A stretch of 64,000 nt of DNA from Urechis unicinctus (Eukaryota; Annelida; Polychaeta; Xenopneusta; Urechidae): contig CM067349.1 of the NCBI GenBank assembly GCA_034190875.2, positions 2,701,624-2,765,623 of the forward strand. The letters are read 5' to 3'. Shown piece after piece: positions 27,316 to 39,034 of the stretch. The notes beneath the pieces are model-generated. The model ran no database searches. It was given only the letters and a program-made list of their open reading frames with translations, and was not told where the DNA came from. Position numbers and translations under genes: made by a program. Numbering within the stretch: the stretch's first letter is position 1; each line of letters begins with the position of its first letter.

Positions 27316-27379
27316 GCTAACCTATTAGTCCCATCCCTGTCGTCAACGTTTTAGTGATTGGTGAGAAAGGCCTTATCTC

Positions 27380-28205
27380 CCGTGTTTAAATATCCAACAT
27401 ATTTAACGCATGCCGAGCCTTACAAGGGATCAAAGTCAACTGGCCAGAGTCAGCTCAGTACATGGATAGACATATTCTTCGGATAAAGTATGGAAAACGA
27501 GTATATATGCGAATTAAAATAGCAGATCACGGTAGTTAATATAATACGATATAAGTTATTAGCGCCTGTGTAGCATAGCCATGTCTTTTCTACATATTCC
27601 CCTATCTTAATGACCGTCTGTCATCAGCCAACCAGTAGTACCGGAATATATCGGCTTTAAGCTGCTTTCATGTTTGACGGGAGTGTAGGTCAAGCTTACC
27701 CAGTCGCCACATCCGTTGCAGAATCCCTCGGGGATTACACCCGTCATTACCGATTATAAAACGTCTGTAGAGAATAATACAGGCATATCAGTTTTATTGA
27801 AGAAAGGTCTGACAAATGTTGTATGAAGCTGGCTATGAAGTGTTAGTACAAAGTCATGTGGGAACCATGAAGGCGGTTAATGTGTATGACTTTATGCAGA
27901 CGGTCCTGGAGCAACATCGATAAATACGTCTGGTAACATCTTGGTATGATTTATTTTACACTTTACAACACAGCCATGCATAGGCATATATGTTACTGCA
28001 ACCCAGACTAGATAATTGTGTAGTGATATGTGTAGGCTTTTGTCCTGATGCGGCAATGAATGATTAAGACAAGCTGATGTCGTTGGCTCTCCGCTATTTA
28101 TGCTAATTCAACTTCTCTTTCCAGTGATTATTATTTTATTAGCCAAATGTCTTACGTGCGAGCTAAATGGGACAACCGTTCTGTTTAGTTCACCAAAGCA
28201 ATGTA
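27380..28205. repeat. Block D2
   Basis: Matches D1 with the same landmarks, including AACCAGTAGTACCG and GGCGACTGGG-type sequences on the complementary strand. No gene seen. Confidence 0.85.
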
Positions 28206-31200
28206 GCTAAGTGAAGATGATCGTTTTCGTTACGTTAAAGTGGTTTGCTAATTACACCGAGCGTTTGAACCGCGTGTTTTGATACCTGATGCCAGTCGCA
28301 ACCACCAATACTACATATCAACAAATATCTGTTAGCTCTTTTTCGCAGCAGTTCATTCAAACTATAACGGCGTGGGTGTGAATAGTAAGGAAAAATTAGG
28401 GCACAACTTGAAGTAGCTTTAAAGTACTGTACACCAGTGTGCAGTGTAAATAAGATCACGGAGTTGGAGGCTGCGGTTTGCTCTAGTTCCCAAGACGTAG
28501 CTGCTATAACTGAGAGTTTGGCACGTGGGAACACTGGAGATGCTGAAATAACACTTGGATGTTCCAAAAGGTTCACAACGCTTACATGTGACGCATAATG
28601 TTATTAATTTGCCATAAATCATCGCATATGATATGCCGAATGTTTCGGAACGCATTGAACATCGACATGCATAACTCGCCCGGGATCGGCGGTATGCGAT
28701 TTTCCTTGTTATATGCCACGTTGACGACCCATAGGGTCAGTAGGCACTTCATGTCGTATATTTCGCGCCTAGAGTTCGTATGAGATATTGCTTTGCGCAT
28801 TCATTTATAATACTTAGGCGTTATTGAACAATGTCACAATCAATAAAATGAAATTAAAGTCGAGTTTTTGCATGGTATGCTTTTTGGGATGGATGACGTT
28901 CTGTTTGTGTAAAGACAAATCATTGTTTTTCGCTAGGTTTGTTAACACATGGAATGAGAGACATCTTATGAGGTAGCAGTGCGATTGCAAAATCTTTACC
29001 TAATAAAGGCCCTGTCATTGGATTAATTTAAACCATGACCTGATATTCTCAAATTGTATAGTAAGGAACACATGGAATTTATTTAATGTTCCTGTTGCTT
29101 AACACTAACTATGGGGAGTGCTAGTATACGGTCCATAAATCCTACAATGTCGTTCTTTTCAGTTGGTATGGTATATCTAGTGTTACATTGCTATATAATA
29201 AGTTTTGAGAGTGTATAGTTTATATTGACACAGTGTTCGCTCATTCACGCGCTGCAATAAAGATACACAACGCTTGATGCTGCTATTACAAATGCAATAC
29301 TACATCCTTCCCACCGTTTAAAGTTATGAGTACGCATCAGATGAAGTGCAATTGTTCAATACTTTTGGAACAACAATATGTTTTTGAGACAATTCTATTT
29401 GTAAGAACGTCGGGGCTGTAAGGATTCCACTTATTGAATTACTTCCATTTAGTGCTGTTGCTTTCAGTCAGTCTGAAACACTTCACAGTAAAAATCATTT
29501 GTCAATAGAGACGTCGGTGCATACACGAGTTAGTCAGCAATGCTAGGAAAATGCGCTATGCAACCATGAGTAATCCAACCATAAACACGGCTACGTCTCC
29601 GCAAATGCACCTATGTTAGCCATATATCGGTCATATTGTTGGCTTGGATGAGATGGGATAAACGGAATTACAACGCAGGTCATAAACACTTATCAAGCAG
29701 AATCTTGGCCCAAGCGACATACAGCGCTAAGTATATTTGGGTGGGGGGGGGGGGGGGGGGGTCGTAAAGCATGGACATCTTGGTCATATTCTACATTAAA
29801 ATAGTGTGTACGCCCACAGCATTTGTGCTTTGTGCGGGACAAAAGGCTTTTAGTACTATGCGCTATTGGAATGATTAATTGGAGTCTGCCGTGTTGTAGC
29901 TGCATTTGTGCATTGTAGGAAGCAGAGAAAGATGTGAATATGGCGGGCGGTGCACCAGTTTTTTGAATCCCCAATTTCTACGCCTTATGATATAAGAGTC
30001 GTAAGCGGAAGAATGGGATAGTAACAAAACTAACTAAAAACATTAACCGTTAAATTTTTTACCTAAATATGGTGCATACAACGGGATATTGTACAGCATG
30101 TGGCGACGAATATATGTGCTTCATCACGTTAAAAATCACCCGTAAGAAATTATCCTTGCGATGTGTCACGTTAGCGACTGTCAGCTCATAGTGTGACTTG
30201 GCACTTCATGGCAGTCAGGTTTGTTTCCATCGCTTGTAGTAAATAACTCTTCGGTCAAGGTAATGTCTTGTGCTGGACCCGTTAAATCGCAGGGCCGTGA
30301 ATTTAATCCATGACATCAGGTTACACGGGTAAATAATCAGATGCTATTCAGGCGAGTCCATCATATTTCGATAGATGATCGCATATATATAGAAGCCAGG
30401 CTTCCAACTGCTTCAAATAAGTGAGACAAATGCACTTAAATAGCTGTTGAGTTTGAACGAGGGCGAGGTCACAGCGATGATCATAATGAATGTGCCAAGC
30501 ACTGTAGTTATAACAATGGCCTCTTTATTCATTGCCAATGATGTGAACGCTGATCATACACTTCCTTGCACGGATGCCGCGGTCACGATAATTGTTAGGT
30601 TTTATCGTCGAGTATAGCGATTGTGCTGTTGCTTGCAGCGCGCCTCCCCAACTTTAACGCCACTGAGAGCAGCATTGTTGATGAGGTATATAGATACAGT
30701 CTGTGCTTGACGAGACGCTTATACGCCGTCGTGACCATGACCTGTTATATCGTGTGCGTCTAATATCTGATTAAGTAGCAATCCTATAAATAACACAAAA
30801 CAACGCGTCATCATTCTGACGGTCAGAGGTTTGGAAAAGCACCTGAGAAATGTGGGAATGTTTCATGCTTACCTTTTGCATCATGCTTCATCGGGTAAAT
30901 GTGCATGAGCGCAAAAGTCTAGCTGCTTCATTGACTATGTCCTTGCCTTAGTACCTTCATTTTGTATAAGATCAGATTATTATACTGTTCATAATGTGAG
31001 CTAGCACATGAATCGTGCGGCGTGGTGCGGTTTATGTGTGATCGAATGACGAGGTGGAACTGCACTTTGATGCTCACTGAGAAACTAATTCAATCATGGA
31101 AATAAAATAACATTGAAAAGTAGCTTCATGTGTACTCTGATGCTCAATAATAAAAATATAATAACATTGCAACGTAACTTTCATTGGGTTGTCTAAAAAA

Positions 31201-31795
31201 ATAATTTCTCGAAATTTTACTTGTGTCCAAATCCAGTTTCAAACTGTCAAAAAGCTTACAATATGCTCGTTCATGAGGTGCCGCTGGTTCTAACTGGAGT
31301 AGTTCTGGCTACATCTAGCCTCACACGTAAGCCCAGCCGTGCATTGGCATCAATTTTCAGGACATTGCGTTCCTCCAAGCACAATAAGTTTCAAATATCT
31401 TTAAAAAGAATTATGTCTGCAAATCTATCACTGGCTGGTGCAATGCATTGCTGCCGGTAAGCTCCGTGACATCCTCACACGATGTTGGTGTTTTCAAATA
31501 AGTCCAGCAACAGTAAATATACCCCACGATGCATTTACCTTTCAGTCTTGTAGCCTGCGCATTGAAGACCTGCCACCAAGTCCAAACGCCCTCACAGCAC
31601 TCTATCCGGGGACGATGGACGGTAGACATTATGCTTTAAATTTATTTCAAACAAGATAATAAATTTATTAATACTGTTCCTTTATTAAATAAAATATGTA
31701 GCATTCAGTAAATTCCTATCTGTAAAACGAGGGCGTATCATTGGGAGGGCGTATCGTCCCAGGGGGGAACTGACCAGGGGGTGTACCGTCCCAGG
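28206..31795. other. Inter-block stretch of X2, no gene supported
   Basis: Contains a coding-like remnant at about 28,445-28,575 that resembles sequence in A2 and A3, a 19-base G run at 29,743-29,761, and a diverged copy of part of block G around 30,160-30,560 (TGTCACGTTAGC and GATGCTATTCA landmarks). Otherwise nothing recognisable. Confidence 0.5.
29743..29761 (+). repeat. Poly-G homopolymer
   Basis: Nineteen consecutive G after GGGT. It may form G-quadruplexes and is a likely sequencing or length-variation hotspot. Confidence 0.95.
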
Positions 31796-31799
31796 GGCG

Positions 31800-34700
31800 A
31801 TCTGACCCGCAACCATCTGATGTATTGTGGTTGACAATGTAATTGATCTTATCAATAAGGTTATTCTATACATGTTCTTCTGAGCAAGGTTCATCAATCT
31901 TCAAAACATTGTACCGGCCCCACACGAGACAACAGGACATGTCGCAAAGGCCCGCAATGACTAGCATGGTTTGTGTCCGAACCGGGCCCGTAGACATCAC
32001 GTAGGCAGCCCGTAAGCCTCGTGTGATTTAGTCTTTAGTAAGCTCTGGCTAGGGATTTAAGTGTACATTACAACTTTACAAGGATTTTTGAGAGCACGAT
32101 TTTGGAGCCAGAGGGTCTGAAGAACGTGAAAATGTTATCAACAATTTGTGCGACAAAATAAAACACATCAGACATCAAACCAAACTATGTATAGACCGTG
32201 AAGGTGTAATCAATATCGACGATGGTGTCAATATTTACAGAATGACGGTACACGGATCTCTGAGGTCTGAAAATGAATAAACCAGTATAATTAAATCAGC
32301 ATAACAGCGCTTGCAATGTTTCGACGCTGGTTGTAATATCTAGTTTTTGAAGCTGCATTTGTACAATGAAGTGTTCAATGATCAGTACATGCATCAGATA
32401 GCGCAGCCGCAGACGACATTATCAATATATAGTCGCTCACTGTGTTGAAGAAATCTGTTGATTGTTCCTTAGCAATTTAATGATGTAGCAGCAGCTGGCC
32501 CTACAATTGTTTCTGCCCTGGATGTTTTCATGATATCTGTCTGATATTGCTTTGCTCATTTGGCTATGTTATTTTCTCTGGTCATTCCACACTGTAACGA
32601 ATAAACATTCTAAGACTGCTGCACAGCAGTTTCGTTCTGTGGCTCGGCGGGTGGTTTGGTGTGCTGCGGTTGAGAAGGCGCTTCTTTTATACAGCATCAC
32701 TACGCGTGCCACGTTCACTATTTTTTACTAACAGCACGTTTCGCTTCTTAACACCATCAACTTGTTGAGCATAATCCTGCTCCCAGCATCATTTAATGCA
32801 CCATAAATCTCTACATCAATGAATGTGTAGTGCATTCGACATTTCCATTGCTACTACATTATAATATGGTTGCGTATTAATGCTACACGTGACCATGAGT
32901 ATAAGACCATACCATACTGCGGCACTTTCATCAAAGGGTTTAACTATGCGCACGATGACCTCAGCTTACATCCATTAGTTACTCAACTCAGATGACTACC
33001 ACTTCCAAGAGCGAGTACCGAGGTATTCGTGCACGTTTGTTTCTAACAACAAAGGTGCGGATCACCGCGACCTGTCTACACATGTAAAAGGGTTACGCCG
33101 TTTATGTCAGACTTTATTGGACAATAGACACACTATCCGATGCTGGCAAAGCTTAACGCACGACCCCGTCGTGGAACTACTTCATAAGTTTAGCACGCTT
33201 GTTTTGTTCAGCTCGACCTCTTCATTGTCCACGTTTGAGTGGCTAGTGCTCCGTTGCACTAGGACGGCGCACTCACTCTTGGCTGAACAGTATGTTTTTG
33301 TGCCACCATGTTACTTTAAAGCACCTAAGGCTACACTGCATCGTATTCGGCATTGCGATATTACCGCAATAATAACATTCGGTATGACCGAGACTAAGTA
33401 AAGGGTTCAGAGGCAGTATTCATGATATAAGTAGCAAGATATTTTCTGCCATAAACTGACACTTCACAGTAGGCATTTCAGTTAACGTCTAATAGATAAC
33501 TTCAACTAGTAATTATACTGAAATTAGAAACTTATTCTTGTTTCGAACCAAATAGTTAAGTGTTGTGCTACAACCACTTTGTTAATCTACCCCTGATATC
33601 AATGCTTGGTTATGGGTTCAGAACACACTTTTTTTGAGACCCACGCATATATATTTGCAATTTCTCATGACTGTATTGACAGCTGCTTTAAGAACTTACG
33701 GCACTAGAAATATATATTGATGGCATAATGGACTACGTAGGAGCCTATTATGTTCTTAAGAAGGGCAATGCAAAGTTCCGTAATTAGCTATACTGACAAA
33801 AAGGAATCGGATGCACTACATTTTTTAAATAGTTGAGCCGCACTGCTATTCATCCCGTATAGGGCCTACATGAGCGCACGACCCTGGAAAAGATAAGGAT
33901 TTTATTAACTGCCATCTCAGTTATTTATTGTTATTGATGATGTGTAAGCGTATGTCGCAGTGCAAATACCGCAACAAGTAAGTATTTTTACATTCCACAA
34001 CCCCACGTGAGAGATATATTTATGCCAGATAATGTCATTTTGGTGAAACAGCACGGCTGCAAATATGCTAGGGAGTGAGTTGGTACTAATAAGGACAACA
34101 AAGTCGTATATTTCTGTGTAGGCAATCAATCATTGGCAATATTCATAAGCCATGAATTTGTTTAAATCAAACTCATCCCATAAAGTGAGTAAAACAATGT
34201 GACAATACCATGGATTCGCCGAAAGCAAAGAGAGAAGCTACGCCATGAGGCCGATTAGAAAATTACCAGTTCGAAGCAGTCATGCATCAAAATGTCTGAG
34301 TAAAGGAACAGGATATCTTAACGTTCATATTCGGTCATCGATGGTGCACTCCAATGGTAAAAGCTGTCATATCGTGAATTTTCTTTAAACTAAATAATTA
34401 AGTATGAGCACTCATCACATAATTACAGTTAGTGCGTTAGCATCGGGCAACCAGGCAACCAATGAGTACTGGCCCCTTTAATGAACAGCCTGTCACATGG
34501 TGGTTTACCTATTTGATTGCACTCATTATGCGGCTTACCGTTATGGTAAGACTACCAACTGGACGGCTAAATTAAAACTTTGTCCTGTTAAATATCAGGT
34601 GAACGTGCACACGGTGGGTAGGTAGCATGTTAGCTAGTTAAGTGGATAAGTGGGTCCGTCTTACAGTTGATGTTATTGTTGAGAGTGTATACTATCACAA

Positions 34701-35250
34701 TAGAACAATAGGCTATATAATTGTTTAACGGGTATTGGTGTCTCATCGTTTATGGGATTCTCATCATTAGCTGGTATCCCATCATTTACCAACGCTGTGC
34801 TTAGTCACACAGGCCGTCACTTAGCATGTGATCGACAACATTACTACACCCATTTTAAACTGATTTTATCTTGAACCTAGCTGTGTTAATCAATGAATCG
34901 CAAATTCCAACGCGCCATCACATGCCTCAATCGCTGCGTCCTGATGATGGTTGTACTGCAATGATTTGCACCGGCCTACTAGATCGCCCTCACATCTACT
35001 TTTTTTAAAGAAGATGTTTAGCAAAGAGTGACGGTGCAAGTGAGTGTAACAGGGAATAAATGTTTTATGAAGACATGGCGAGATTCATACTATCAGATAC
35101 GACGTATATTACAGAGTGCATAGCTTTGTGAGAGAGATTCACTTCGAGTGGCTTTGCAGTGATTGGTTCCCCAATTGTAATGCACTGCAATCGTCAGGTG
35201 GGGCTACCATAATATAAGCAAAAAAACATTGGGATACTGGGCTTACGTCA
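31800..35250. repeat. Block F2
   Basis: Matches F1, clearly from 32,605 to 33,860 and again from 34,690 to 35,240. The two parts are separated by an extra 825 bases (33,862-34,686) absent from F1. The plus-strand open frame at 33,117-33,401 is partly shared with F1. Confidence 0.85.
33862..34686. mobile_element. Putative insertion in F2
   Basis: This segment interrupts F2 at the point where F1 (near 11,624) is continuous. GTATA occurs immediately before (33,857-33,861) and immediately after (34,687-34,691), consistent with a 5-bp target duplication. No terminal inverted repeat or coding region was recognised, so the class is unknown and the duplication could be coincidence. Confidence 0.4.
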
Positions 35251-36424
35251 TGTAGGGTTACATCATAACGGGATGTGGGACGTCATACCAAAGATTCCTC
35301 AGGATACATGTAAACAGACGCATCAATACAAATGCGGTTCATAACTTCGATCTGCGAATATGAATAATGGTGATTCTCAAATGCCTCGTGGTTTATTCAA
35401 CTTTCATCATATTGCAATGATATCAAAATATTGTTCGCGCAGTATTCTGTTGGCTCATTGTTACCTCCGTTTGTCAGGGCTCGATGCTGTAAAAAATATT
35501 CATGTGATAATTACTTGTTGCCTTCTGCAAAAGAAAGCCAAACTGAAATTACTTTTCAAGGTTCAGGCAACTTTAGTCAACTGTTATTGTTACCTGAGCG
35601 AATTATCCATATGGACGACTTGCACACATATCAGTGCTCAAAGTAACGTTAAAGCGTTTGAACATTATTAAAATTAATAGCGAAGTAGCAAATATATCCT
35701 GCATACGGATTGATGTTCCGTATAACAGAATGCAGGTGCCGACGATGTTGACGATGACTGGTGTAATACTTGGTCCAAACAATGTTAATCTATATAACAC
35801 GCGTCGAAAAGCACGTAGACCGGAAGGCTGCAATGAAAGGTACAAAAACGATACCCTGCATTTTACACATTACTACCTTTGCTTGCCGTGTCAACATCGA
35901 TGTTTCATTGTTGTTGTTGAGTTCGACCGGTGGATGATGCTACGTCTTTTTGGACGCAACAACTGACGGCGCCAGAAAATAGAACAGGTCAGGATAATGT
36001 ACAATATTCCGACACTCTTGTTGCAAATGCGATGCTCTACGGAAAACACATAGGTAATAGTTGGTTAACTGCGGACGCAGTGAACATGATACCCAATAGC
36101 GAGAGTCATATATTTCCTAGTCTCAACATTGTGTATTACCAATTACACCTCCACTTGCTGTTAGCAAGGCAGAGCTGATAATGATTATGGATGCAGCCGG
36201 TGCTTCACGAGATGCTCATTTCCTGTTGTGTTAGAGTAAAGCACCGGTTACTATAGTGATCAGGATTGATTAGCTGACGTGCTTTCTAATGACAATAGCT
36301 GTAAAGAAGTGAGTTTACATTAAAAATGTACATATATGTTGGTGCGCGCGTCTGATAATTTCAGTCATTTCACAACCATCATGCCCTTATTCGTTAGTCG
36401 CGCTTATATGGACAGTTTGTCTTT
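35251..36424. other. Inter-block stretch of X2, no gene supported
   Basis: Overlapping short plus-strand open frames occur at 35,360-36,178 (up to 110 codons). No known domain or start context is visible and there is no second copy in the window to test conservation. Confidence 0.4.
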
Positions 36425-36944
36425 AGCGTCTAATACGCTGTTGATCAAATATTTGTTTGACTGCCATTCGTTCACTTGGACGGTTAAGAAACGTTTGTGT
36501 TAGTGTTTAACGGTGCAATATACATTTACCTTACAGCCAATAGCACCCGCTGACCTCGCTGGGTGCTTTTCACGCTTACATCTCACGAAAGGAAGGCTAT
36601 ATTATCTACCCTATGCTACCGCCTTAGGACTTATATCAGTTTCTCACTCTTTGCTGTACACAACACGAAAATTGGCAGTTACAGTTGTCAATTGTTACTC
36701 GTGGTGCGCTTCCTACATTCACGCGGACGAGGACGTTGTATGTTGGACCAAACTGAGTATCAACATTTGCCATGTCGACTCTTAATGATGTAGTATCAAC
36801 TTGTCGCCAAATCACTTTATTGTTACCGTGTGTTCTTAAAGCCAGCCGCTCGTCACTTTAACTTAGCGATAAGATATACAAGAATATGCACCATGGATTG
36901 GGGTAGGAAAGTTATATAATAACGAAGGTTTTGAAGGTCACTTA
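36425..36944. repeat. Block G2, left part
   Basis: Left half of G2, ending at the Polinton insertion point. Bases 36,471-36,605 are identical to 16,186-16,320. Confidence 0.92.
36939..36944. repeat. Polinton left target-site duplication
   Basis: CACTTA. The last A may instead be the first base of the inverted end, which would make the duplication 5 bp. The same six bases occur once at the empty site in G1. Confidence 0.85.
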
Positions 36945-36955
36945 GTAGTATATAT
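36944..36955 (+). repeat. Polinton left inverted terminus
   Basis: AGTAGTATATAT. The complement of the right end reads the same for 12 bases and then diverges. This is much shorter than typical Polinton terminal repeats, so one or both ends have probably been eroded or rearranged. Confidence 0.75.
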
Positions 36956-37302
36956 AGTCGCGCCTTGGGGTAAGGGTTAGATATTGATATTTGTCCTTCT
37001 ATCTCGCATTCTTTTTTATTCACTTTATCAAAAGGGTTTGTAGGTGTACAGGCAAATGAAGGACTCTGTTTAAACCAAATTTGGTTTATTTTCTGTTTCA
37101 ATCCACAAGCAGAACACAATGTAGAAGTACGTGAGTCTCTTTTGAAGCCTATCTTGAAGTTGACGAGAGTTTCCTCAGAAACCCTCGCTTCAGTTGCAAG
37201 CTTCTTAATAGCTGTTATGCCTTTCCAGTAGCTCTTAGGTCTATAGTAGATCTTTTGCATGCGACGATCCATACAAAGTAAACGCCCGAGTCTCCAAATG
37301 AC

Positions 37303-37713
37303 CTACTTAGCACGCCTGTATGCAACCAGCCCAGTCGCGGCCATACCCAGTAATATGAACGCCATCTTAAGCCCTTTTTGACCATCTGAGGGCTCGTAGA
37401 AGCTGCAGCTGCATCTCAGAGCCCTGCTGGTCAACGTAATAAGGGAGTACTCACACATAGTCTCGTCCGCATCCTAAAAAGTATGCTTGGCATGTCCCTG
37501 GCGGCGCAGATGCTCACTGATGAAGTCTAAACGCTCAGTCCGCTTCTTGGCCCATGCTGCCTGAGCAGATTGAAGCTACTTGATTGCTATATCATGGCGT
37601 TTAAGCTCCGAGTCCACTTGGCTGCCTCGTTATTTAGAGAATAAAAAGTTGCTCCCAGAGAATGCAAGGGCGTTAACAAGAGCACCCCCAACAAGTAGCG
37701 CGAGTGTGGCCAT
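37303..37713 (-). pseudogene. Small conserved Polinton membrane-type ORF 1 (three in-frame stops)
   Basis: A 137-codon frame starts MATLALLVGGALVNALAF, a hydrophobic N-terminus with an LVGGA-type segment. A charged coiled-coil-like middle follows (KKRTERLDFISEHLRRQGH). It ends with a second hydrophobic stretch, MAFILLGMAATGLVAYRR, and a basic tail. Three in-frame stops interrupt it at about codons 28, 47 and 79. I recognise the arrangement from capsid-linked Polinton clusters but know no assigned function. A membrane-associated virion or assembly role is inference. Its ATG overlaps the stop of the upstream ORF in a TAATG arrangement, suggesting translational coupling or tight packing. Confidence 0.7.
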
Positions 37714-37946
37714 TACTTCAGTATATCAACTGGTAAGATTCCTTGTTTAATTAGCATATCCTTTGTGGCCATAGCTAGTGATACATCGGCAATAGCCAGG
37801 TTCCGTGGGGTGAAATCCAGACGTGGCACCCCACCACCCAGAGCCATCTTAGCAAGCTTGGCATAACCTATTCAAATACTGGAAACAACTGCACTGTGGT
37901 ACAGAGCGTTGACGAGCATTTTTCCATCAGTAATTGGCGTTGTCAT
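37713..37946 (-). pseudogene. Small conserved Polinton ORF 2 (one in-frame stop)
   Basis: Seventy-eight codons including the stop, beginning MTTPITDGKMLVNALYHSAV. An internal TGA lies at codon 25, where a hydrophobic segment would run on, followed by a conserved-looking half (LDFTPRNLAIADVSLAMATK) ending VDILK. One hydrophobic helix is likely near residues 17-35. The TAA stop overlaps the next ATG by one base pair step (TAATG). It starts one base after the stop of ORF 3, so the three genes form a compact minus-strand cluster downstream of the ATPase. Function unknown; the family is recognised only as a companion of Polinton capsid genes. Confidence 0.7.
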
Positions 37947-37947
37947 C

Positions 37948-38335
37948 TTACTCCAAATAAAACGGATCCTTTAAATGAGCGTCCGGAGGCTTTTGTACCG
38001 CAACCGGTTTAGGGGGTGCGGCTAGTTTTTGCTTGTAGCATTACAATGCTAGTCCAAACACCCCAACGCCGCCGACAACCAAAGGTGCGTCCAATGTTGG
38101 CCACGCCCACCTTTCCGGAGACTTGCTCGTTGATGTTGGCTCGATAGAATTATCTCTAGCATCTGTAAGCGCGGCCTTAGCCTCTCGGAGCTCTCTCACA
38201 AGCATATGTGGATTGTCTTTTCGAGCTGTATCACCTTTTCGTCCTGCCGCAAACTTTTTAGCGTTTTTTTGTAGTGGTCGCTGACGTTATCTCCACCGGT
38301 GTAATCTCCCCTTGATTCGTGTTTGTTTCTTCCAT
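37948..38335 (-). pseudogene. Small conserved Polinton ORF 3 (frameshift plus stop)
   Basis: Starts MEETNTNQGEITPVEITS, then loses frame within an A-rich run at about codon 23. In the neighbouring frame it continues with basic/charged sequence (MLVRELREAKAALTDARD), a Pro/Ser linker and a single hydrophobic anchor (APLVVGGVGVFGLAL), then an internal TAA and a tail ending LKDPFYLE. The length of 388 bp is not a multiple of three, in agreement with one indel. It looks like a small single-pass protein with a charged cytosolic or virion-internal domain. It lies 3' of the 22-bp tandem repeat array, which separates it from the ATPase gene. Confidence 0.7.
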
Positions 38336-38376
38336 GTTTACTTACTAAATTTATTTTTCCAATTGACAGCTCTTAG

Positions 38377-38486
38377 TAAGCACCTGTTATAGCAGAGTTA
38401 AGCACCTGTTATAGCGTAGTTAGGTACCTGTTATAGCGGAGTTAAGCACATGCTAAAGCGGAGTTAAATACATACTATAGCACGCA
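38377..38486. repeat. Five-copy 22-bp tandem repeat inside the Polinton
   Basis: Units of the type TAAGCACCTGTTATAGCGGA plus GT, five copies with growing divergence to the right. They lie between the ATPase stop (38,531) and the start of small ORF 3 (38,335), the only sizeable non-coding gap in the minus-strand cluster. A promoter, enhancer or 3'-end role is possible but not shown. Confidence 0.85.
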
Positions 38487-38530
38487 AGTGGTGTCTTCCT
38501 GTCCTTCATATATCTACATTTCCGGTGCAA

Positions 38531-39034
38531 TTAGGTTCCGTTCCCCCGGACTTTGTCTCCACTAGTCGTGTCCTGTTCATGAAGTTTATCAATAATGGTA
38601 TCAGGATCCATGAATATACTTATACGCCTTCGAGCTTCAAACTTCTGCACCGGTAGCCAGATGAAGAAACGTTCCTCCTTGGTTGGAATCACATCATTTT
38701 CATGTAAGGCGTCTTCAAACCAGTCACGGTCCTTGGTGTGAAATAGCACCATCCAGCGAGTCTGCTCACGTAGGTCCTTTAGCACAGAGTTGTACTTTTG
38801 GGCGAGGACCCAGACACTTTGTTGCGCATGGCTGCCGCTAGGAGCCGGTTCTTTCTTCTTGGTTGGGATCTTTGTTGCCGAATAGTCATCAATAATGTAC
38901 AGGGTTGGATCGCCCTTAAAACAACGGTATAAAGCCCTCAAGTGGTCATGGAGCCGCTCCCCTGGATCAATGACGTAGACCTCTGAATCATCCCACATCC
39001 ATGACCGCGACTGATAGGCCTTGTTGAAACCTAT
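38531..39034 (-). pseudogene. Polinton packaging ATPase, C-terminal part
   Basis: Encodes the Walker B half of an FtsK/HerA-superfamily (A32-like) packaging ATPase: LYIIDD is the Walker B motif (38,879-38,905 region), followed by SVWVLAQKYNSVLKDLREQTR, characteristic of the sensor region. The frame runs upstream to the exact edge of the inserted foldback element at 39,035. Sequence near the C-terminus (after about VIPTKEER) departs from the expected helical end and suggests local frameshifting. In intact relatives the enzyme uses ATP to pump DNA into the capsid. Here it is separated from its Walker A half by 1.1 kb and cannot work. Confidence 0.85.

Larger units (their letters stand above)
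36853..37272 (-). pseudogene. Polinton integrase, N-terminal fragment
   Basis: The frame starts MDRRMQKIYY and for about 37 residues (37,272-37,161) has the N-terminal signature of Polinton integrases, including the YWKGITAIKKLA stretch. This region precedes the retroviral-type DDE core, which here is missing altogether. The rest of the 139-residue frame is unrelated. It includes a CSAC dicysteine, runs through the left inverted terminus and stops 91 bp outside the element in block G2. An intact protein (usually several hundred residues) would process and join element ends to host DNA. The location next to the left end agrees with integrase placement in known Polintons. Recognition rests on the short N-terminal match only. 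Confidence 0.7.

Noticed and set aside
35360..36178. Cluster of overlapping plus-strand frames suggesting a small gene
   Set aside because: Frames overlap in different phases, have no recognisable features and cannot be tested against a second copy.
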